DNA from: an uncultured Prevotellaceae bacterium
GTDB lineage: Bacteria; Bacteroidota; Bacteroidia; Bacteroidales; Bacteroidaceae
Length of the DNA: 64,000 nucleotides
Direction of reading: 5' to 3'
Assembly: GCA_900316585.1 (NCBI GenBank)
Contig: ONDM01000003.1
Location: 1-64,000, forward strand
The translations under genes were made by a program, and so were the position numbers. Positions 15,948 to 25,351 of the stretch are shown here, one piece after another. The notes beneath the pieces are model-generated. The model did not search any database, had not been told where the DNA came from, and worked only from the letters and a program-made list of their open reading frames with translations. Every line of letters starts with the position of its first letter. Positions within the stretch are counted from its first letter, which is position 1.

Positions 15948-15969
15948 TTCTTGTTCCTCCTATTATTAA

Positions 15970-16287
15970 TTAAGCGATAACTGATTTGATTGTCAACTCA
16001 GTGAACTGCTGGCGGTGACCATTCAACTTGCGGTGACCCTTACGGCGCTTCTTGTGGAATACCAATACCTTCTCACCCTTTACCAGTGGAGAAACTACTT
16101 CGCAAACTACCTTTGCACCTTCAACGGTAGGAGCACCTACAGTGATAGCACCTTCGTTGTCAACCAATAAAACTTTCTCAAATTCAACAGTTGCATTAGC
16201 CTCTGCATCAGCAATGTGATGTACGAAAAGCTTCTTGCCTTCCTCAGCTTTGAACTGCTGACCGTTAATCTCTACGATTGCGTACAT
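15970..16287 (-). CDS. rplU: 50S ribosomal protein L21
   Basis: L21 binds 23S rRNA in the large subunit. The start at 16287 ([17 protein letters not shown]) is the family N terminus and gives 105 residues; the frame is open further upstream, but that part is leader. The C-terminal [21 protein letters not shown] is the basic rRNA-binding signature. The gene is driven by a strong promoter at 16379-16410 and has a leader of about 85 nt that could carry an autoregulatory structure. Confidence 0.98.
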   Translation of the reverse strand: MYAIVEINGQQFKAEEGKKLFVHHIADAEANATVEFEKVLLVDNEGAITVGAPTVEGAKVVCEVVSPLVKGEKVLVFHKKRRKGHRKLNGHRQQFTELTIKSVIA

Positions 16288-16378
16288 TTTATATATTACT
16301 TTAAACGGGTTTTCTCCGGGAGGCGGGCTTTTTTCTCTATAAACCACTTCGTTAGGCCCCAACGGACTAAATCGGCTG

Positions 16379-16410
16379 CAAAATTAGCACAAATTTATTT
16401 TCCCAACAAA
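16379..16410 (-). promoter_or_regulatory. rplU-rpmA promoter
   Basis: On the minus strand TTTG (16410-16407) and TAATTTTG (16386-16379) are separated by 20 bp, a full match to the Bacteroides housekeeping consensus. Transcription should start near 16371, about 85 nt before the rplU start. Confidence 0.8.
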
Positions 16411-16425
16411 TAATTTGATGGAAAA

Positions 16426-17157
16426 TTAATCATTGATTTCAAAATACTCCTCCAGTTCTTTTTCTGCGGAGTTATCCTCATTCTGAATGTCACGGATGAT
16501 GACTCCATTTTCAAGCAGGGCTATACGTGGACAGATGTCCGTAGTATGGGTCAGGTTATGACTGGAGATGACAATAGTTGCCCCTGTCTCCTCATGATAA
16601 GTAGTCAGGATGCGTTTGATGGCATGTTGTGAGCTTGGATCCAGGAAGTTGAATGGCTCATCCAGAATAAGCACTTGTGGCTGTTGAATCATGGCTGCTA
16701 TGATGCCTACTTTCTGTTTGTTACCAGCAGAAAGGCTTCTGATGAGTTTCTTCTGTCCACAGACTTCTCCACTCATGAAATGTTCATATTTAGCCAGATG
16801 CTCTTCCAATTGTTCATCGGACACCCCACTAATTTTGGCAATGAATTTGAAGTATTCATCTGGAGTCAGATAGTCTATAAGGAAACTATCGTCAATGAAT
16901 GCACCTGTCCATTGTTTCCAGTCTTCCTGTTCAGCCACATTACGTTCCACAGGCTGTCCCTGGAATTCTCCTACCATAATCACTTCGCCCTCATTAGCTT
17001 TGATAAGGTCCATAATCAGACGGAACAAGGTACTTTTGCCGGCACCGTTGTTTCCCACCAGTCCCAACATGTCACCACTGTGTATATCATAACTGTCGAT
17101 GTTTACGGCTACTTTCTCACCAAAACATTTTTTTAGGTTTCTGAGTCTTATTTCCAT
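16426..17157 (-). CDS. ABC transporter ATP-binding protein
   Basis: The 243-residue nucleotide-binding subunit has Walker A GNNGAGKS (about residues 31-38), signature SLSAGNKQK in place of LSGGQ, Walker B VLILDEP and the switch His in IVISSHNL. The Q-loop region is of normal spacing. ATG at 17157 (MEIRLRNLKKCFG) is preferred over the non-canonical upstream start because it begins the fold directly and leaves a 19-bp gap to the permease gene. Together the two form a two-component exporter; the substrate is unknown. It is the last gene of the ftsK-lolA-trxB-ABC run. Confidence 0.88.
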   Translation of the reverse strand: MEIRLRNLKKCFGEKVAVNIDSYDIHSGDMLGLVGNNGAGKSTLFRLIMDLIKANEGEVIMVGEFQGQPVERNVAEQEDWKQWTGAFIDDSFLIDYLTPDEYFKFIAKISGVSDEQLEEHLAKYEHFMSGEVCGQKKLIRSLSAGNKQKVGIIAAMIQQPQVLILDEPFNFLDPSSQHAIKRILTTYHEETGATIVISSHNLTHTTDICPRIALLENGVIIRDIQNEDNSAEKELEEYFEIND

Positions 17158-17176
17158 TGTTGTTACTTTTGACGAA

Positions 17177-18676
17177 TTAATTGGTTGCACGGGAAGCGCG
17201 GAAGCCTTCCATGTTTTTATGGCGTCTTTCCATGAAACGCCTGTAGATGTTTCTCAGCCAAATAGGATAAGTGGCAATGCCGATAGAACCCAAGATTATG
17301 AGAACCACATATCCCCACACATCACCCAGGAATACTTCACATAACTGTGTTAACAGAATAGGGACGAAGAGTACTGCCAATGAAACAATCTGTTGTACCC
17401 AATTGTTGGTTTTGGATGTCATCTTGGTATTTAGTGGCATCGTCTCCGAATTATATACAGCCATCTGGAACAGTCCTGGGAAAATCAGTCCTGCTACCAT
17501 AAACATATATCCCAGATTCATCAGAAGTGAAATCTTTCCAGCCACGATTGTGGGTATCATCAGGATAAACGGCAAAATCAGCATGGCCAGATTGAACAGG
17601 TACTTCGCTCTCAGCAAGTCGTAAATACTTTCATGCCTGCTCATGAGTCCGTCGATGTAGTTCCCTTCAAAAGCCATGATGCTCTGCAGTGTCATGATGC
17701 CCAAAATCAGATAATTGTAAAGGCATATGAAATTCTGCATAAAAGCCCCATCATATACATCTGAAAAAGAGACTGCGATACTGAACATAACGATGAGTCC
17801 TATACCAACGAGGAATCCCATACGTACATTCTTGTTTCGAGTACGCATGCGGATTTCTAGTTTCAGGTACTCACCCATGATTCCAAAGCGGTTCAGTGCC
17901 TTGAATTCGCTGGCATGTTTCATTTCTTTTTCCTCTGTCTTGGCCACTTCATTATAAGCTATTTCAGCCTGTAACTTGCGGTTGGCAAAATAGAGGATGA
18001 TAATCAGGACTATAGGTATAAGATAGGCCAATGGATTCCAGAAAATGAACTGTTCCAGCCAATCAGTGAAGAAGTCTCCTAGGATATTCTTCTCCGGAAG
18101 GATAGTAGCCAAAATGATGGCTACATCTACCACGATAGGCAAGATTATCCAAAGCATATTCTTGATAATCAGTGCTCTGCAGAACAGATACCAATAGGAG
18201 TCTGCCACTAAAAGCAGCCACCAGCCAAAAAGCCATCCCAGTGTTCCAGTCCATCCGTAATAGGGGAAAATAGACATGAATGCAAATGGGACTAAGAAGA
18301 AGAACATGAACAGATTTCCCCATGTAAGACCTGCTCGGATGAGATAGACATCCAGCACTGTCTTTCTCTTCAGTGGTAGTACGGCAAGTGGCTTGATTTG
18401 CTGTGCAGGAGTCTGCTGAAGCAGGAACCGAGCCCAGAAATCAGCAAAAAGTATATAGAAGAATCCACTGTCCAGCACATGGAAGCTAGCCATGGAACCA
18501 TCAAGCCCTGCAGGCAAAACCACGCCCATAAAGATCAAGAGGGCTGCATAATAGAAGAACATGAAGTAAATCAAGAACTTGGCAAACTTGTTTTTCTCGA
18601 ACATTGGATGCCTCTTTTCCTGAAGTTTATCTAACCTCCGAAGTTCTTTATATATTTTTCTAAACGATAGTTTCAT
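17177..18676 (-). CDS. ABC transporter permease, DUF5687-type
   Basis: This 499-residue membrane protein has about ten to twelve hydrophobic segments grouped in two halves around a charged central loop (FANRKLQAEIAYNEVAKTEEKEMKHASEFK). The pattern matches the DUF5687 family, in which a long permease is paired with a single ATPase. The N terminus (MKLSFRKIYKELRRLDKLQEK) is basic and cytoplasmic. It lies 6 bp after trxB and 19 bp before the ATPase. No substrate can be inferred, and assignment to DUF5687 is from memory of the pattern. Confidence 0.8.
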   Translation of the reverse strand: MKLSFRKIYKELRRLDKLQEKRHPMFEKNKFAKFLIYFMFFYYAALLIFMGVVLPAGLDGSMASFHVLDSGFFYILFADFWARFLLQQTPAQQIKPLAVLPLKRKTVLDVYLIRAGLTWGNLFMFFFLVPFAFMSIFPYYGWTGTLGWLFGWWLLLVADSYWYLFCRALIIKNMLWIILPIVVDVAIILATILPEKNILGDFFTDWLEQFIFWNPLAYLIPIVLIIILYFANRKLQAEIAYNEVAKTEEKEMKHASEFKALNRFGIMGEYLKLEIRMRTRNKNVRMGFLVGIGLIVMFSIAVSFSDVYDGAFMQNFICLYNYLILGIMTLQSIMAFEGNYIDGLMSRHESIYDLLRAKYLFNLAMLILPFILMIPTIVAGKISLLMNLGYMFMVAGLIFPGLFQMAVYNSETMPLNTKMTSKTNNWVQQIVSLAVLFVPILLTQLCEVFLGDVWGYVVLIILGSIGIATYPIWLRNIYRRFMERRHKNMEGFRASRATN

Positions 18677-18682
18677 TGCAAC

Positions 18683-19621
18683 TTATAGATTGTTTTCTGT
18701 AAGATATCGTTCTGCTTCAATAGCTGCTTTGCATCCAGCACTTGCAGCCACAACACCTTGACGATAGGTAGGGTCTGCCACGTCACCTGCAGCGAATACA
18801 CCAGGTATTCCTGTGGATTGAGTGTTGCCTTCCAATTTAATATAGCCAGTCTCATCGGTCTTAACCCAAGGCTTGAATATATCTGAATTAGGCTTGTGCC
18901 CGATAGCGAGGAAGAATCCATCGATAGGAAGGTCATAGTGAGACTCGTCTGCCTCACCTTTGCGTTTAACCAAGTGAACACCTTCTACACCTTCTTCACC
19001 ATAAAGTCCCGTTGCATTATGCTCAAATAAGACTTCAATCTTAGGATTGCTCATTACACGGTCCTGCATGATTTGTGAAGCTCGCAAATAGTTCTTGCGG
19101 ACAATCAGATACACTTTCTTTGCCAGACCTGCCAGATAGTTGGCTTCCTCGCAGGCTGTGTCACCTCCACCGACTACAGCAACCACTTTCTTGCGATAGA
19201 AGAATCCGTCACAGGTAGCACATGCACTTACACCCATTCCTGCATATTTGGTCTCATCGCTTAGTCCAAGGTATTTGGCTGTAGCTCCAGTGCAGATGAT
19301 AACTGTCTCTGCCTCAACTTCATCACCGTTGTCAAACCAGAACTTATAAGGGCGTTCAGACAGGTCGCATTTTGTGGCAATGGCAGCACGGATATCCACG
19401 CCAAAACGTTCTGCCTGACGACGGATGTCCTCCATCATCTCTTGTCCGTTCACGCCATCTGGGTAACCTGGGAAGTTCTCAACTTCAGTGGTGGTTGTCA
19501 ACTGGCCACCAGGCTGTATTCCCTCATAGAGTACAGGACTCAAGTTTGCCCGACCTGTGTAGATAGCAGCTGTATAGCCAGCAGGGCCTGAACCAATGAT
19601 TAAACAACGAACTTTTTCCAT
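18683..19621 (-). CDS. trxB: Thioredoxin reductase
   Basis: TrxB uses NADPH and FAD to reduce thioredoxin. The 312-residue protein has the FAD motif IIGSGPAGYTAAIYTGRA near residue 8, the redox CATCD (CxxC) near 137, the NADPH-binding VVAVVGGGDTACEEA near 148, and the C-terminal FAD-binding GVFAAGDVADPTYRQ. All expected motifs are intact. The position between lolA and an ABC permease gene is a tight run with gaps of 17 and 6 bp. Confidence 0.97.
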   Translation of the reverse strand: MEKVRCLIIGSGPAGYTAAIYTGRANLSPVLYEGIQPGGQLTTTTEVENFPGYPDGVNGQEMMEDIRRQAERFGVDIRAAIATKCDLSERPYKFWFDNGDEVEAETVIICTGATAKYLGLSDETKYAGMGVSACATCDGFFYRKKVVAVVGGGDTACEEANYLAGLAKKVYLIVRKNYLRASQIMQDRVMSNPKIEVLFEHNATGLYGEEGVEGVHLVKRKGEADESHYDLPIDGFFLAIGHKPNSDIFKPWVKTDETGYIKLEGNTQSTGIPGVFAAGDVADPTYRQGVVAASAGCKAAIEAERYLTENNL

Positions 19622-19638
19622 ATCTTAGTTTTTAATTA

Positions 19639-20277
19639 TTATCTTAAATCAATTATTTCAGCATTCGGGGCGTCTTTCTTGTCAAAGCTAAATGTGCTGT
19701 CAGGCACCTTCTGTCCACCTTCGAAACTTGTAACAGTGATGCTCATCCAGTTGTTTGTTCCCTGTCGGAATTTGATTTGCATGAGTTGATGAGTGGACTT
19801 TTCCACAAACAATACAACCTGTTTGATGTCTTGTTTTTGGCTTTTGGCAATCAATACCACTTCATAGATGTTCTTTCCTTGGAAAGACTTGGTGTTCCCG
19901 AATTTGTATTTATAGCCTTTCTTATAGAAATTCAAGAAGGTGTAAGGATTGATGGATTGCAATTCCTCATCGGTCGGTTCTGTTACGTTAACCTCCTCAT
20001 TCTCTGGGACAAATGTCCATTGTGTCTTTCCGTCAAACCAGGTGGTTATTCCCTCAGCATTTAGTTTGAACTTCTTTCCGTTTAGTAAAATTGAACCCGT
20101 CATGGGTTGCCCATTCTGCGTCTGTCCCAAGAAGTGCTTAATGACAAATTCTGCTTTCACAGCACCTTTCTCAGTAAAAGTGGCGGCAGTCTTGTCGAGT
20201 ACGCTCTTGGCACTCTGGGCATCGACATGAACCGAAACTCCTAGGCACAAGAGTAGCATTAATAAAAACTTTTTCAT
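19639..20277 (-). CDS. lolA: LolA-like outer-membrane lipoprotein carrier
   Basis: LolA carries lipoproteins across the periplasm to the outer membrane. The 212-residue protein has a signal peptide (MKKFLLMLLLCLGVSVHVDA) and the LolA fold pattern: KSVLDKTAATFTEKGAVKAEF, the ITTWFDGKTQWTFVPENEEVNVTEP hydrophobic-cavity strand region, and SINPYTFLNFYKKGYKYKF. Bacteroidota forms are divergent from E. coli LolA, so function is by family. It lies between ftsK (13 bp) and trxB (17 bp). Confidence 0.87.
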   Translation of the reverse strand: MKKFLLMLLLCLGVSVHVDAQSAKSVLDKTAATFTEKGAVKAEFVIKHFLGQTQNGQPMTGSILLNGKKFKLNAEGITTWFDGKTQWTFVPENEEVNVTEPTDEELQSINPYTFLNFYKKGYKYKFGNTKSFQGKNIYEVVLIAKSQKQDIKQVVLFVEKSTHQLMQIKFRQGTNNWMSITVTSFEGGQKVPDSTFSFDKKDAPNAEIIDLR

Positions 20278-20290
20278 TTCCTTTTATTTT

Positions 20291-22744
20291 TTAGATGTTC
20301 ATGGACTGCAGCAAGGTCTCAAGCTCCTGTTCAGAACCGATGAGCACCTCACGGGCCTTGCTTCCATTGGCAGCACCTACCACTCCGGCACGCTCCAACT
20401 GGTCCATCAGTCGTCCTGCACGGTTATAGCCGATGGAGAACTTACGCTGAATCAGCGAAGTGGATCCTTGCTGGTAGGTTACAACCAGAGTAGCTGCTTC
20501 GCGGAATAGTCCATCTAAGTCTCCTACATTCACACCACTGCGTTGGCTTCCATTTCCATTGTCCTGGGGTTCTTCCATGACTTCAGGAAGCTGGAATGCT
20601 TCAAGATATCCTTGTTGTTTGGAAATATAGCTGTTGATAGCTTCTACTTCAGGAGTATCGACAAATGCACACTGAACACGCACAGGCTCACTGCCTTGCA
20701 GATAAAGCATGTCTCCACGTCCAATCAGCTGCTGGGCTCCACTTCTGTCCAAAATAACGCGGCTGTTCATCATGTCGGATACACGGAATGCCACACGGGC
20801 AGGGAAGTTGGCTTTAATAGTACCAGTGATGATATTGGTAGTAGGACGTTGGGTAGCAATGATGCAGTGGATACCGATGGCACGTGCCAATTGGGCAAGA
20901 CGGCAGATAGGAAGCTCTACTTCACGACCTGCAGTCATGATGAGGTCTCCAAACTCATCAATGATTACTACAATGTAAGGCATGTAGTGATGTCCATGCT
21001 CTGGATTCAATTTTCTGTTGATGAATTTGGCATTGTATTCTTTTATGTTTCGTACTCCAGCCCTCTGCAACAATTTGTATCGGTCATCCATCTCCTGACA
21101 GAGTGATTTGAGGGTCATCACCACCTTGTTCACATCGGTGATAATAGCGTCATCCATGTCAGGAAGCTTGGCCAGGAAGTGCTTCTCTATAGGTGAGTAC
21201 ACACTGAATTCCACCTTCTTAGGGTCTATAATCACAAACTTCAGTTCTGCCGGATGCTTTTTGTAAAGGAGGGATGTCACGATGGCATTCAGACCTACTG
21301 ACTTACCCATACCGGTGGCACCGGCTACGAGCATGTGAGGTGCCTTGGCCAAATCCACCATGAAGATTTCGTTCGTGATGGTCTTTCCGAAGGCTACGGG
21401 AAGGTCCATTTTGGATTCTTGGAATTTCTTGCTGTTTATGATGTCACGCATAGGCACAATCTGGGAGTTCTTGTTTGGAACTTCAATACCGATAGTACCC
21501 TTGCCTGGAATGGGGGCAATGATTCGGATGCCCAATGCAGCCAGACTAAGAGCAATGTCATCTTCCAGATTCTTGATCTTGGATATACGTACGCCTTCTG
21601 CTGGAGTAATCTCATAGAGTGTTATGGTTGGCCCCACAGTAGCTTGAATGCTGCTGATTTCCACTCCGAAACTGCTAAGCACACGGATAATCTTATCCTT
21701 GTTTGAATTCTGCTCTACCATATCTACTGTGACCTTCTGCTGGCCATAGTCTTTCAGCAGGTTGATGGTAGGCAACTTATAATTTTCCAAGTCTTTGGTT
21801 GGGTCATATGGCTGAGAAAGCAGTTTGTCTGCCTTCACATTCTCTTCCGTGACAGTTACACGGAAGTCAGGGTCAGTTGGAAGAGGCGGTAGCTTCTTCT
21901 CTTTCGGCTCCTTTGGTTCCTCATTATCTTCAACCTTTGTGGACAAATCCACAGTGGGAGCAGGTGTTTCTGGCTCAGGCTCTGGTTTTTCCATAGGATT
22001 GTCATCACCCTCTTCAATTATAAGCTTTTCTGATTCGTTGGTCTCACCATCAGCCACTTTTACTTGCAGAGGTATTTTGGCAAACCATCTGGTGGGATTA
22101 AGAATGTCACGAATCAGGTTAATGGTTTCGTTGCTCAGGTAAATGAGGAAAATCAGGGCTACGGTTATCAGTCCGATGATTAATCCTGGAACGCCAATCT
22201 GACCCGCAATCCATTTGCTGACATAAATGCCATGATCACCACCTGGCTTGATGAAACTCTCATCGAAGAATGGGGTAGCAAAATAAGCCAGTGCGATGGA
22301 GAACCAGAACATGATGATGGAGAAACTGATGAACCATTTCCAGATATTTATCTTGTAGGCACGTACCAGTTTGAATCCAAGCATGAGCAGGAAAAGAGGT
22401 ATCAAGAATGCAGAAATGCCGAAGCAGTCATTTATCCAGAAGAATGCCAAACGGGCACCAATAGAGCCGGCATGGTTCGCAAATTCACCATCCAGATTGG
22501 CCATGTCCTTTTCTGTAATTTGTTCAATGACACTTTGGTCTGCGTCTCCCGTAAAGAAGAATGATACAAAAGCCAGCAGCATGTAAAATGCGAACATGAT
22601 GCAGATCAGGCCCAGGATGACTTGGGCTGAATCTCCAGTCAGGAAGTTGAAGATGGCTTTTGGGGCCTTTAAGACATTATCTACGAATGAATCTAACTTG
22701 TCTTCAGAGTTTTTAGTTTTCCTTGTGGTTTTATTTTTGTTCAT
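20291..22744 (-). CDS. ftsK: DNA translocase FtsK/SpoIIIE
   Basis: FtsK pumps chromosome ends through the division septum and helps dimer resolution at dif. The start at 22744 (MNKNKTTRKTKNSEDKL) gives 817 residues; the further in-frame TTG is rejected. Four membrane segments lie in about residues 40-210. An acidic, Pro-rich linker follows, then the motor with Walker A GATGMGKS and Walker B IVVIIDEFGDL. The C-terminal gamma domain (STSLIQRKFSIGYNRAGRLMDQLE) reads KOPS-like DNA. It is the first gene of a run that also carries lolA, trxB and an ABC transporter. Confidence 0.95.
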   Translation of the reverse strand: MNKNKTTRKTKNSEDKLDSFVDNVLKAPKAIFNFLTGDSAQVILGLICIMFAFYMLLAFVSFFFTGDADQSVIEQITEKDMANLDGEFANHAGSIGARLAFFWINDCFGISAFLIPLFLLMLGFKLVRAYKINIWKWFISFSIIMFWFSIALAYFATPFFDESFIKPGGDHGIYVSKWIAGQIGVPGLIIGLITVALIFLIYLSNETINLIRDILNPTRWFAKIPLQVKVADGETNESEKLIIEEGDDNPMEKPEPEPETPAPTVDLSTKVEDNEEPKEPKEKKLPPLPTDPDFRVTVTEENVKADKLLSQPYDPTKDLENYKLPTINLLKDYGQQKVTVDMVEQNSNKDKIIRVLSSFGVEISSIQATVGPTITLYEITPAEGVRISKIKNLEDDIALSLAALGIRIIAPIPGKGTIGIEVPNKNSQIVPMRDIINSKKFQESKMDLPVAFGKTITNEIFMVDLAKAPHMLVAGATGMGKSVGLNAIVTSLLYKKHPAELKFVIIDPKKVEFSVYSPIEKHFLAKLPDMDDAIITDVNKVVMTLKSLCQEMDDRYKLLQRAGVRNIKEYNAKFINRKLNPEHGHHYMPYIVVIIDEFGDLIMTAGREVELPICRLAQLARAIGIHCIIATQRPTTNIITGTIKANFPARVAFRVSDMMNSRVILDRSGAQQLIGRGDMLYLQGSEPVRVQCAFVDTPEVEAINSYISKQQGYLEAFQLPEVMEEPQDNGNGSQRSGVNVGDLDGLFREAATLVVTYQQGSTSLIQRKFSIGYNRAGRLMDQLERAGVVGAANGSKAREVLIGSEQELETLLQSMNI

Positions 22745-22771
22745 ATTATTCTCTCGTCTATATAAGTGGCG

Positions 22772-22805
22772 CAAAGTTACAACAAATTACTTTAATCTCC
22801 ACAAA
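22772..22805 (-). promoter_or_regulatory. Candidate ftsK operon promoter
   Basis: Minus-strand TAACTTTG (22779-22772) matches TAnnTTTG, and TTTG at 22805-22802 lies 22 bp upstream, slightly longer than usual. The -7 box is 28 bp before the start codon. Confidence 0.5.
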
Positions 22806-22897
22806 AAACATTTTCTTTTTTAATAAGGATTTTGAAAACTTTAGAAAGACTTTTAAAGTTTCTGAGCCAAACTTCATCTATATTCAATTTATTTCCT

Positions 22898-22905
22898 TAC
22901 CTTTG
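22898..22905 (+). promoter_or_regulatory. Candidate promoter of the DUF5063 operon
   Basis: TACCTTTG matches TAnnTTTG and lies 18 bp before the ATG at 22924. No -33 element was recognised. Confidence 0.5.
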
Positions 22906-22923
22906 TATTCAAATTTGTATAGC

Positions 22924-23487
22924 ATGAAACAACAGGATAAATCGGTGCTGATGGACCGTAACGTAGTTGAGTTTGTTACCGTAGCTGCAGAATTTTGTGC
23001 TTTTTTGGAACAGATTGAACAACGGAGCCGCAAAGATTTCGTGAGTGTAGCACTAAAAATACTTCCATTGCTCTACATAAAAGCATCCATGTTGGAACAT
23101 CTGGAATGTGACGAGGATGCATATTTGGAAAGCTTGGTCACTGAAGATGATTACAATGTCATCCGCATATCTGTTGCCGGGCTTCTGGGTGAGCAGGATG
23201 ACTATTTAGATGTTTTTGTGGAAGACATGAAATATAGTGATCGACCAGTGCTGAAGACCATCTCTGAGGATTTGGCTGATATCTATCAGGATCTCCGTAA
23301 CTTTGTGGGAATTTTCAAGATGGGATTAGAAGACACAATGCGTTCTTCTTTGGTTGCTGTTCAGCAGAATTTTGAGATGTATTGGGGGCAGACATTGGTA
23401 AATACCATGCGTGCTTTACATGATGTTAAATATAATCAGTATTCAGAACAGGATGAACCTGCAGAGGGAGAAGATTCTGAAGAATAA
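22924..23487 (+). CDS. DUF5063-type protein
   Basis: This 187-residue acidic cytosolic protein starts MKQQDKSVLMDRNVVEFV. Its helices (TVAAEFCAFLEQIE, VALKILPLLYIKASML, IYQDLRNFVGIFKMGLEDTM) match a Bacteroidales family that I place as DUF5063. The start at 22924 is favoured by the -7 box just upstream and by the MKQQ start; the frame upstream is open but lies under the ftsK promoter. It is followed at 6 bp by the exonuclease and then by the methyltransferase, so an RNA-related role is possible, but no activity is known to me. Confidence 0.7.
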   Translation: MKQQDKSVLMDRNVVEFVTVAAEFCAFLEQIEQRSRKDFVSVALKILPLLYIKASMLEHLECDEDAYLESLVTEDDYNVIRISVAGLLGEQDDYLDVFVEDMKYSDRPVLKTISEDLADIYQDLRNFVGIFKMGLEDTMRSSLVAVQQNFEMYWGQTLVNTMRALHDVKYNQYSEQDEPAEGEDSEE

Positions 23488-23493
23488 TGGGAA

Positions 23494-24144
23494 ATGAAGA
23501 TTTTAAGGAATAAACTGGAAAAAGAAGAAATCAAGGACATGCCTCAGGTGTCATTCTCTGGCCGTATAATTACGATTTATACGGAAGGAGAGGCTGAGAG
23601 GGCCGTTGACTTTCTGCTTTCGCAACCTATCCTTGGTATAGATACAGAGACCCGTCCTTCTTTCCAGAAAGGGAAAATTCATAAAGTGGGACTGGTCCAG
23701 ATTTCTACTCATGACACCTGTTTCCTGTTCCGTTTGAATTTTTTCGGACTGACACCTGCCTTGATTCGTCTTTTGGAAGATACGAATGTGCCTAAGGTAG
23801 GATTGTCCTTGAAGGATGATATTGCATCGCTGAAAAAACGTAAAGACTTTAAACCTGGAAATTATATTGAACTTCAAGAATATGTAAAACAGTTTGGAAT
23901 AAAGGATATGAGTCTGCAGAAACTGTATGCCAATTTATTCGGCATGCGAATTTCCAAGACACAGCGTCTCTCGAACTGGGAAGCTAATATACTTTCCGAT
24001 GCGCAGAATCGTTACGCAGCTACCGATGCTTGGGCATGTATTCAGATTTATGAGGAACTTGAAAGATTAAGGAAAACTGGTGATTATCAATTGGAAGTAA
24101 TTAAGGAAGATGAAGAAGATATACCTGAAGAAGGGAAAGGATGA
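23494..24144 (+). CDS. 3'-5' exonuclease, RNase D/DEDD type
   Basis: The 216-residue protein has the DEDDy motifs: ILGIDTETRPSF (Exo I, Asp and Glu), GLSLKDDIASL (Exo II) and NRYAATDAWACIQIY (Exo III, with Tyr and Asp). It lacks the HRDC domains of RNase D, so it is the short form common in Bacteroidota. It may trim RNA 3' ends; DNA activity is not excluded. The gene overlaps the downstream rRNA methyltransferase by 35 bp, which links them in expression. ATG at 23494 fits the upstream gap of 6 bp. Confidence 0.85.
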   Translation: MKILRNKLEKEEIKDMPQVSFSGRIITIYTEGEAERAVDFLLSQPILGIDTETRPSFQKGKIHKVGLVQISTHDTCFLFRLNFFGLTPALIRLLEDTNVPKVGLSLKDDIASLKKRKDFKPGNYIELQEYVKQFGIKDMSLQKLYANLFGMRISKTQRLSNWEANILSDAQNRYAATDAWACIQIYEELERLRKTGDYQLEVIKEDEEDIPEEGKG

Positions 24145-25288
24145 GTCTCTGAAACGTTTTCATCCTTGGGTGTTCTCTGGAGCAATTGCTCATGCAGACA
24201 AGGGCATTGAAGAAGGTGATTTGGTACAGGTGGTAAGTTCAGAGAATGAGTTTTTAGCTGTAGGACATGCACAGATTGGAAGTATTTCAGTGCGTGTCTT
24301 GTCGTTTAAGGATGAACCGATAGATGAGAAGTTTTGGGAACATCGTCTGGAAGTTGCATATGATTTAAGGAAAAGCATCGGGCTTGCAGGAAGTGAGCAT
24401 ACGAATGCTTATCGTCTGGTACATGGAGAAGGTGATAATCTTCCAGGACTGATTATTGACGTGTACGACCGTACAGCTGTCATGCAGGCACATTCTGTGG
24501 GTATGCATGTGAATCGCATGGATGTGGCACATGCTCTTCAGAAAGTCATGGATGGCGTAATAGAAAACATCTATTATAAGAGTGAAACTACGCTTCCGTA
24601 TAAGGCAAATTTGAATCAGGAAGATGGTTATCTGCTAGGTGGTGGAGGTGAGTGTATAGCACGTGAAAATAATTTACTTTTTCATGTGGATTGGTTGCAA
24701 GGTCAGAAGACGGGTTTCTTTGTAGATCAACGAGAAAATCGTTCTTTGCTCGAAAAATTCTCAAAGGGTCGCTCTGTTTTAAATATGTTCTGCTATACAG
24801 GTGGATTCTCTTTCTATGCGATGCGAGGAGGTGCAAAATTGGTTCATTCTGTAGACAGTTCGCAGCGAGCAATCGATTTAACCAATGAAAATGTAGAACT
24901 GAATTTCCCTGGTGATTCCAGACATGCAGCCTTTGCTGATGATGCATTCAAATATTTGGACAGAATGGGTGATCAGTACGACTTGATAATATTGGATCCT
25001 CCTGCATTTGCTAAACATCGTGACGCTCTTCATCATGCACTTCAGGGATACCGTAGAATAAATGCTAAGGCGTTTGAGAAAATTAAACCGGGTGGCATTT
25101 TGTTTACCTTTAGTTGTTCCCAGGCAGTAAATAAGGATCAGTTCCGTCTGGCTGTTTTCACTGCTGCTGCCCAAAGTGGACGCAGTGTCAAAATCCTACA
25201 TCAGTTGCATCAGCCAGCAGACCATCCAATTAATATATATCACCCAGAAGGAGAGTATCTGAAAGGGTTGGTTTTATATGTCGAATAG
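24110..25288 (+). CDS. RlmI-type class I SAM-dependent RNA methyltransferase
   Basis: The 392-residue protein has an N-terminal PUA-like domain (KGKDESLKRFHPWVFSGAI), an EEHEAD-like middle and a C-terminal Rossmann methyltransferase domain. SAM motifs are LNMFCYTGGFSFYAMRGGA (motif I) and LIILDPPAFAKH (DPPxF motif IV). This matches RlmI/YccW-type 23S rRNA m5C methyltransferases; the exact target nucleotide is not proven by sequence. It overlaps the exonuclease gene by 35 bp and is the last gene of its run. A promoter-terminator pair follows at 25352-25437. Confidence 0.88.
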   Translation: MKKIYLKKGKDESLKRFHPWVFSGAIAHADKGIEEGDLVQVVSSENEFLAVGHAQIGSISVRVLSFKDEPIDEKFWEHRLEVAYDLRKSIGLAGSEHTNAYRLVHGEGDNLPGLIIDVYDRTAVMQAHSVGMHVNRMDVAHALQKVMDGVIENIYYKSETTLPYKANLNQEDGYLLGGGGECIARENNLLFHVDWLQGQKTGFFVDQRENRSLLEKFSKGRSVLNMFCYTGGFSFYAMRGGAKLVHSVDSSQRAIDLTNENVELNFPGDSRHAAFADDAFKYLDRMGDQYDLIILDPPAFAKHRDALHHALQGYRRINAKAFEKIKPGGILFTFSCSQAVNKDQFRLAVFTAAAQSGRSVKILHQLHQPADHPINIYHPEGEYLKGLVLYVE

Positions 25289-25351
25289 TTAAATCTTGTT
25301 AACAAAATATAGATTGTGTGGGCAAACACATGCTATTTGACATAAAATGCA

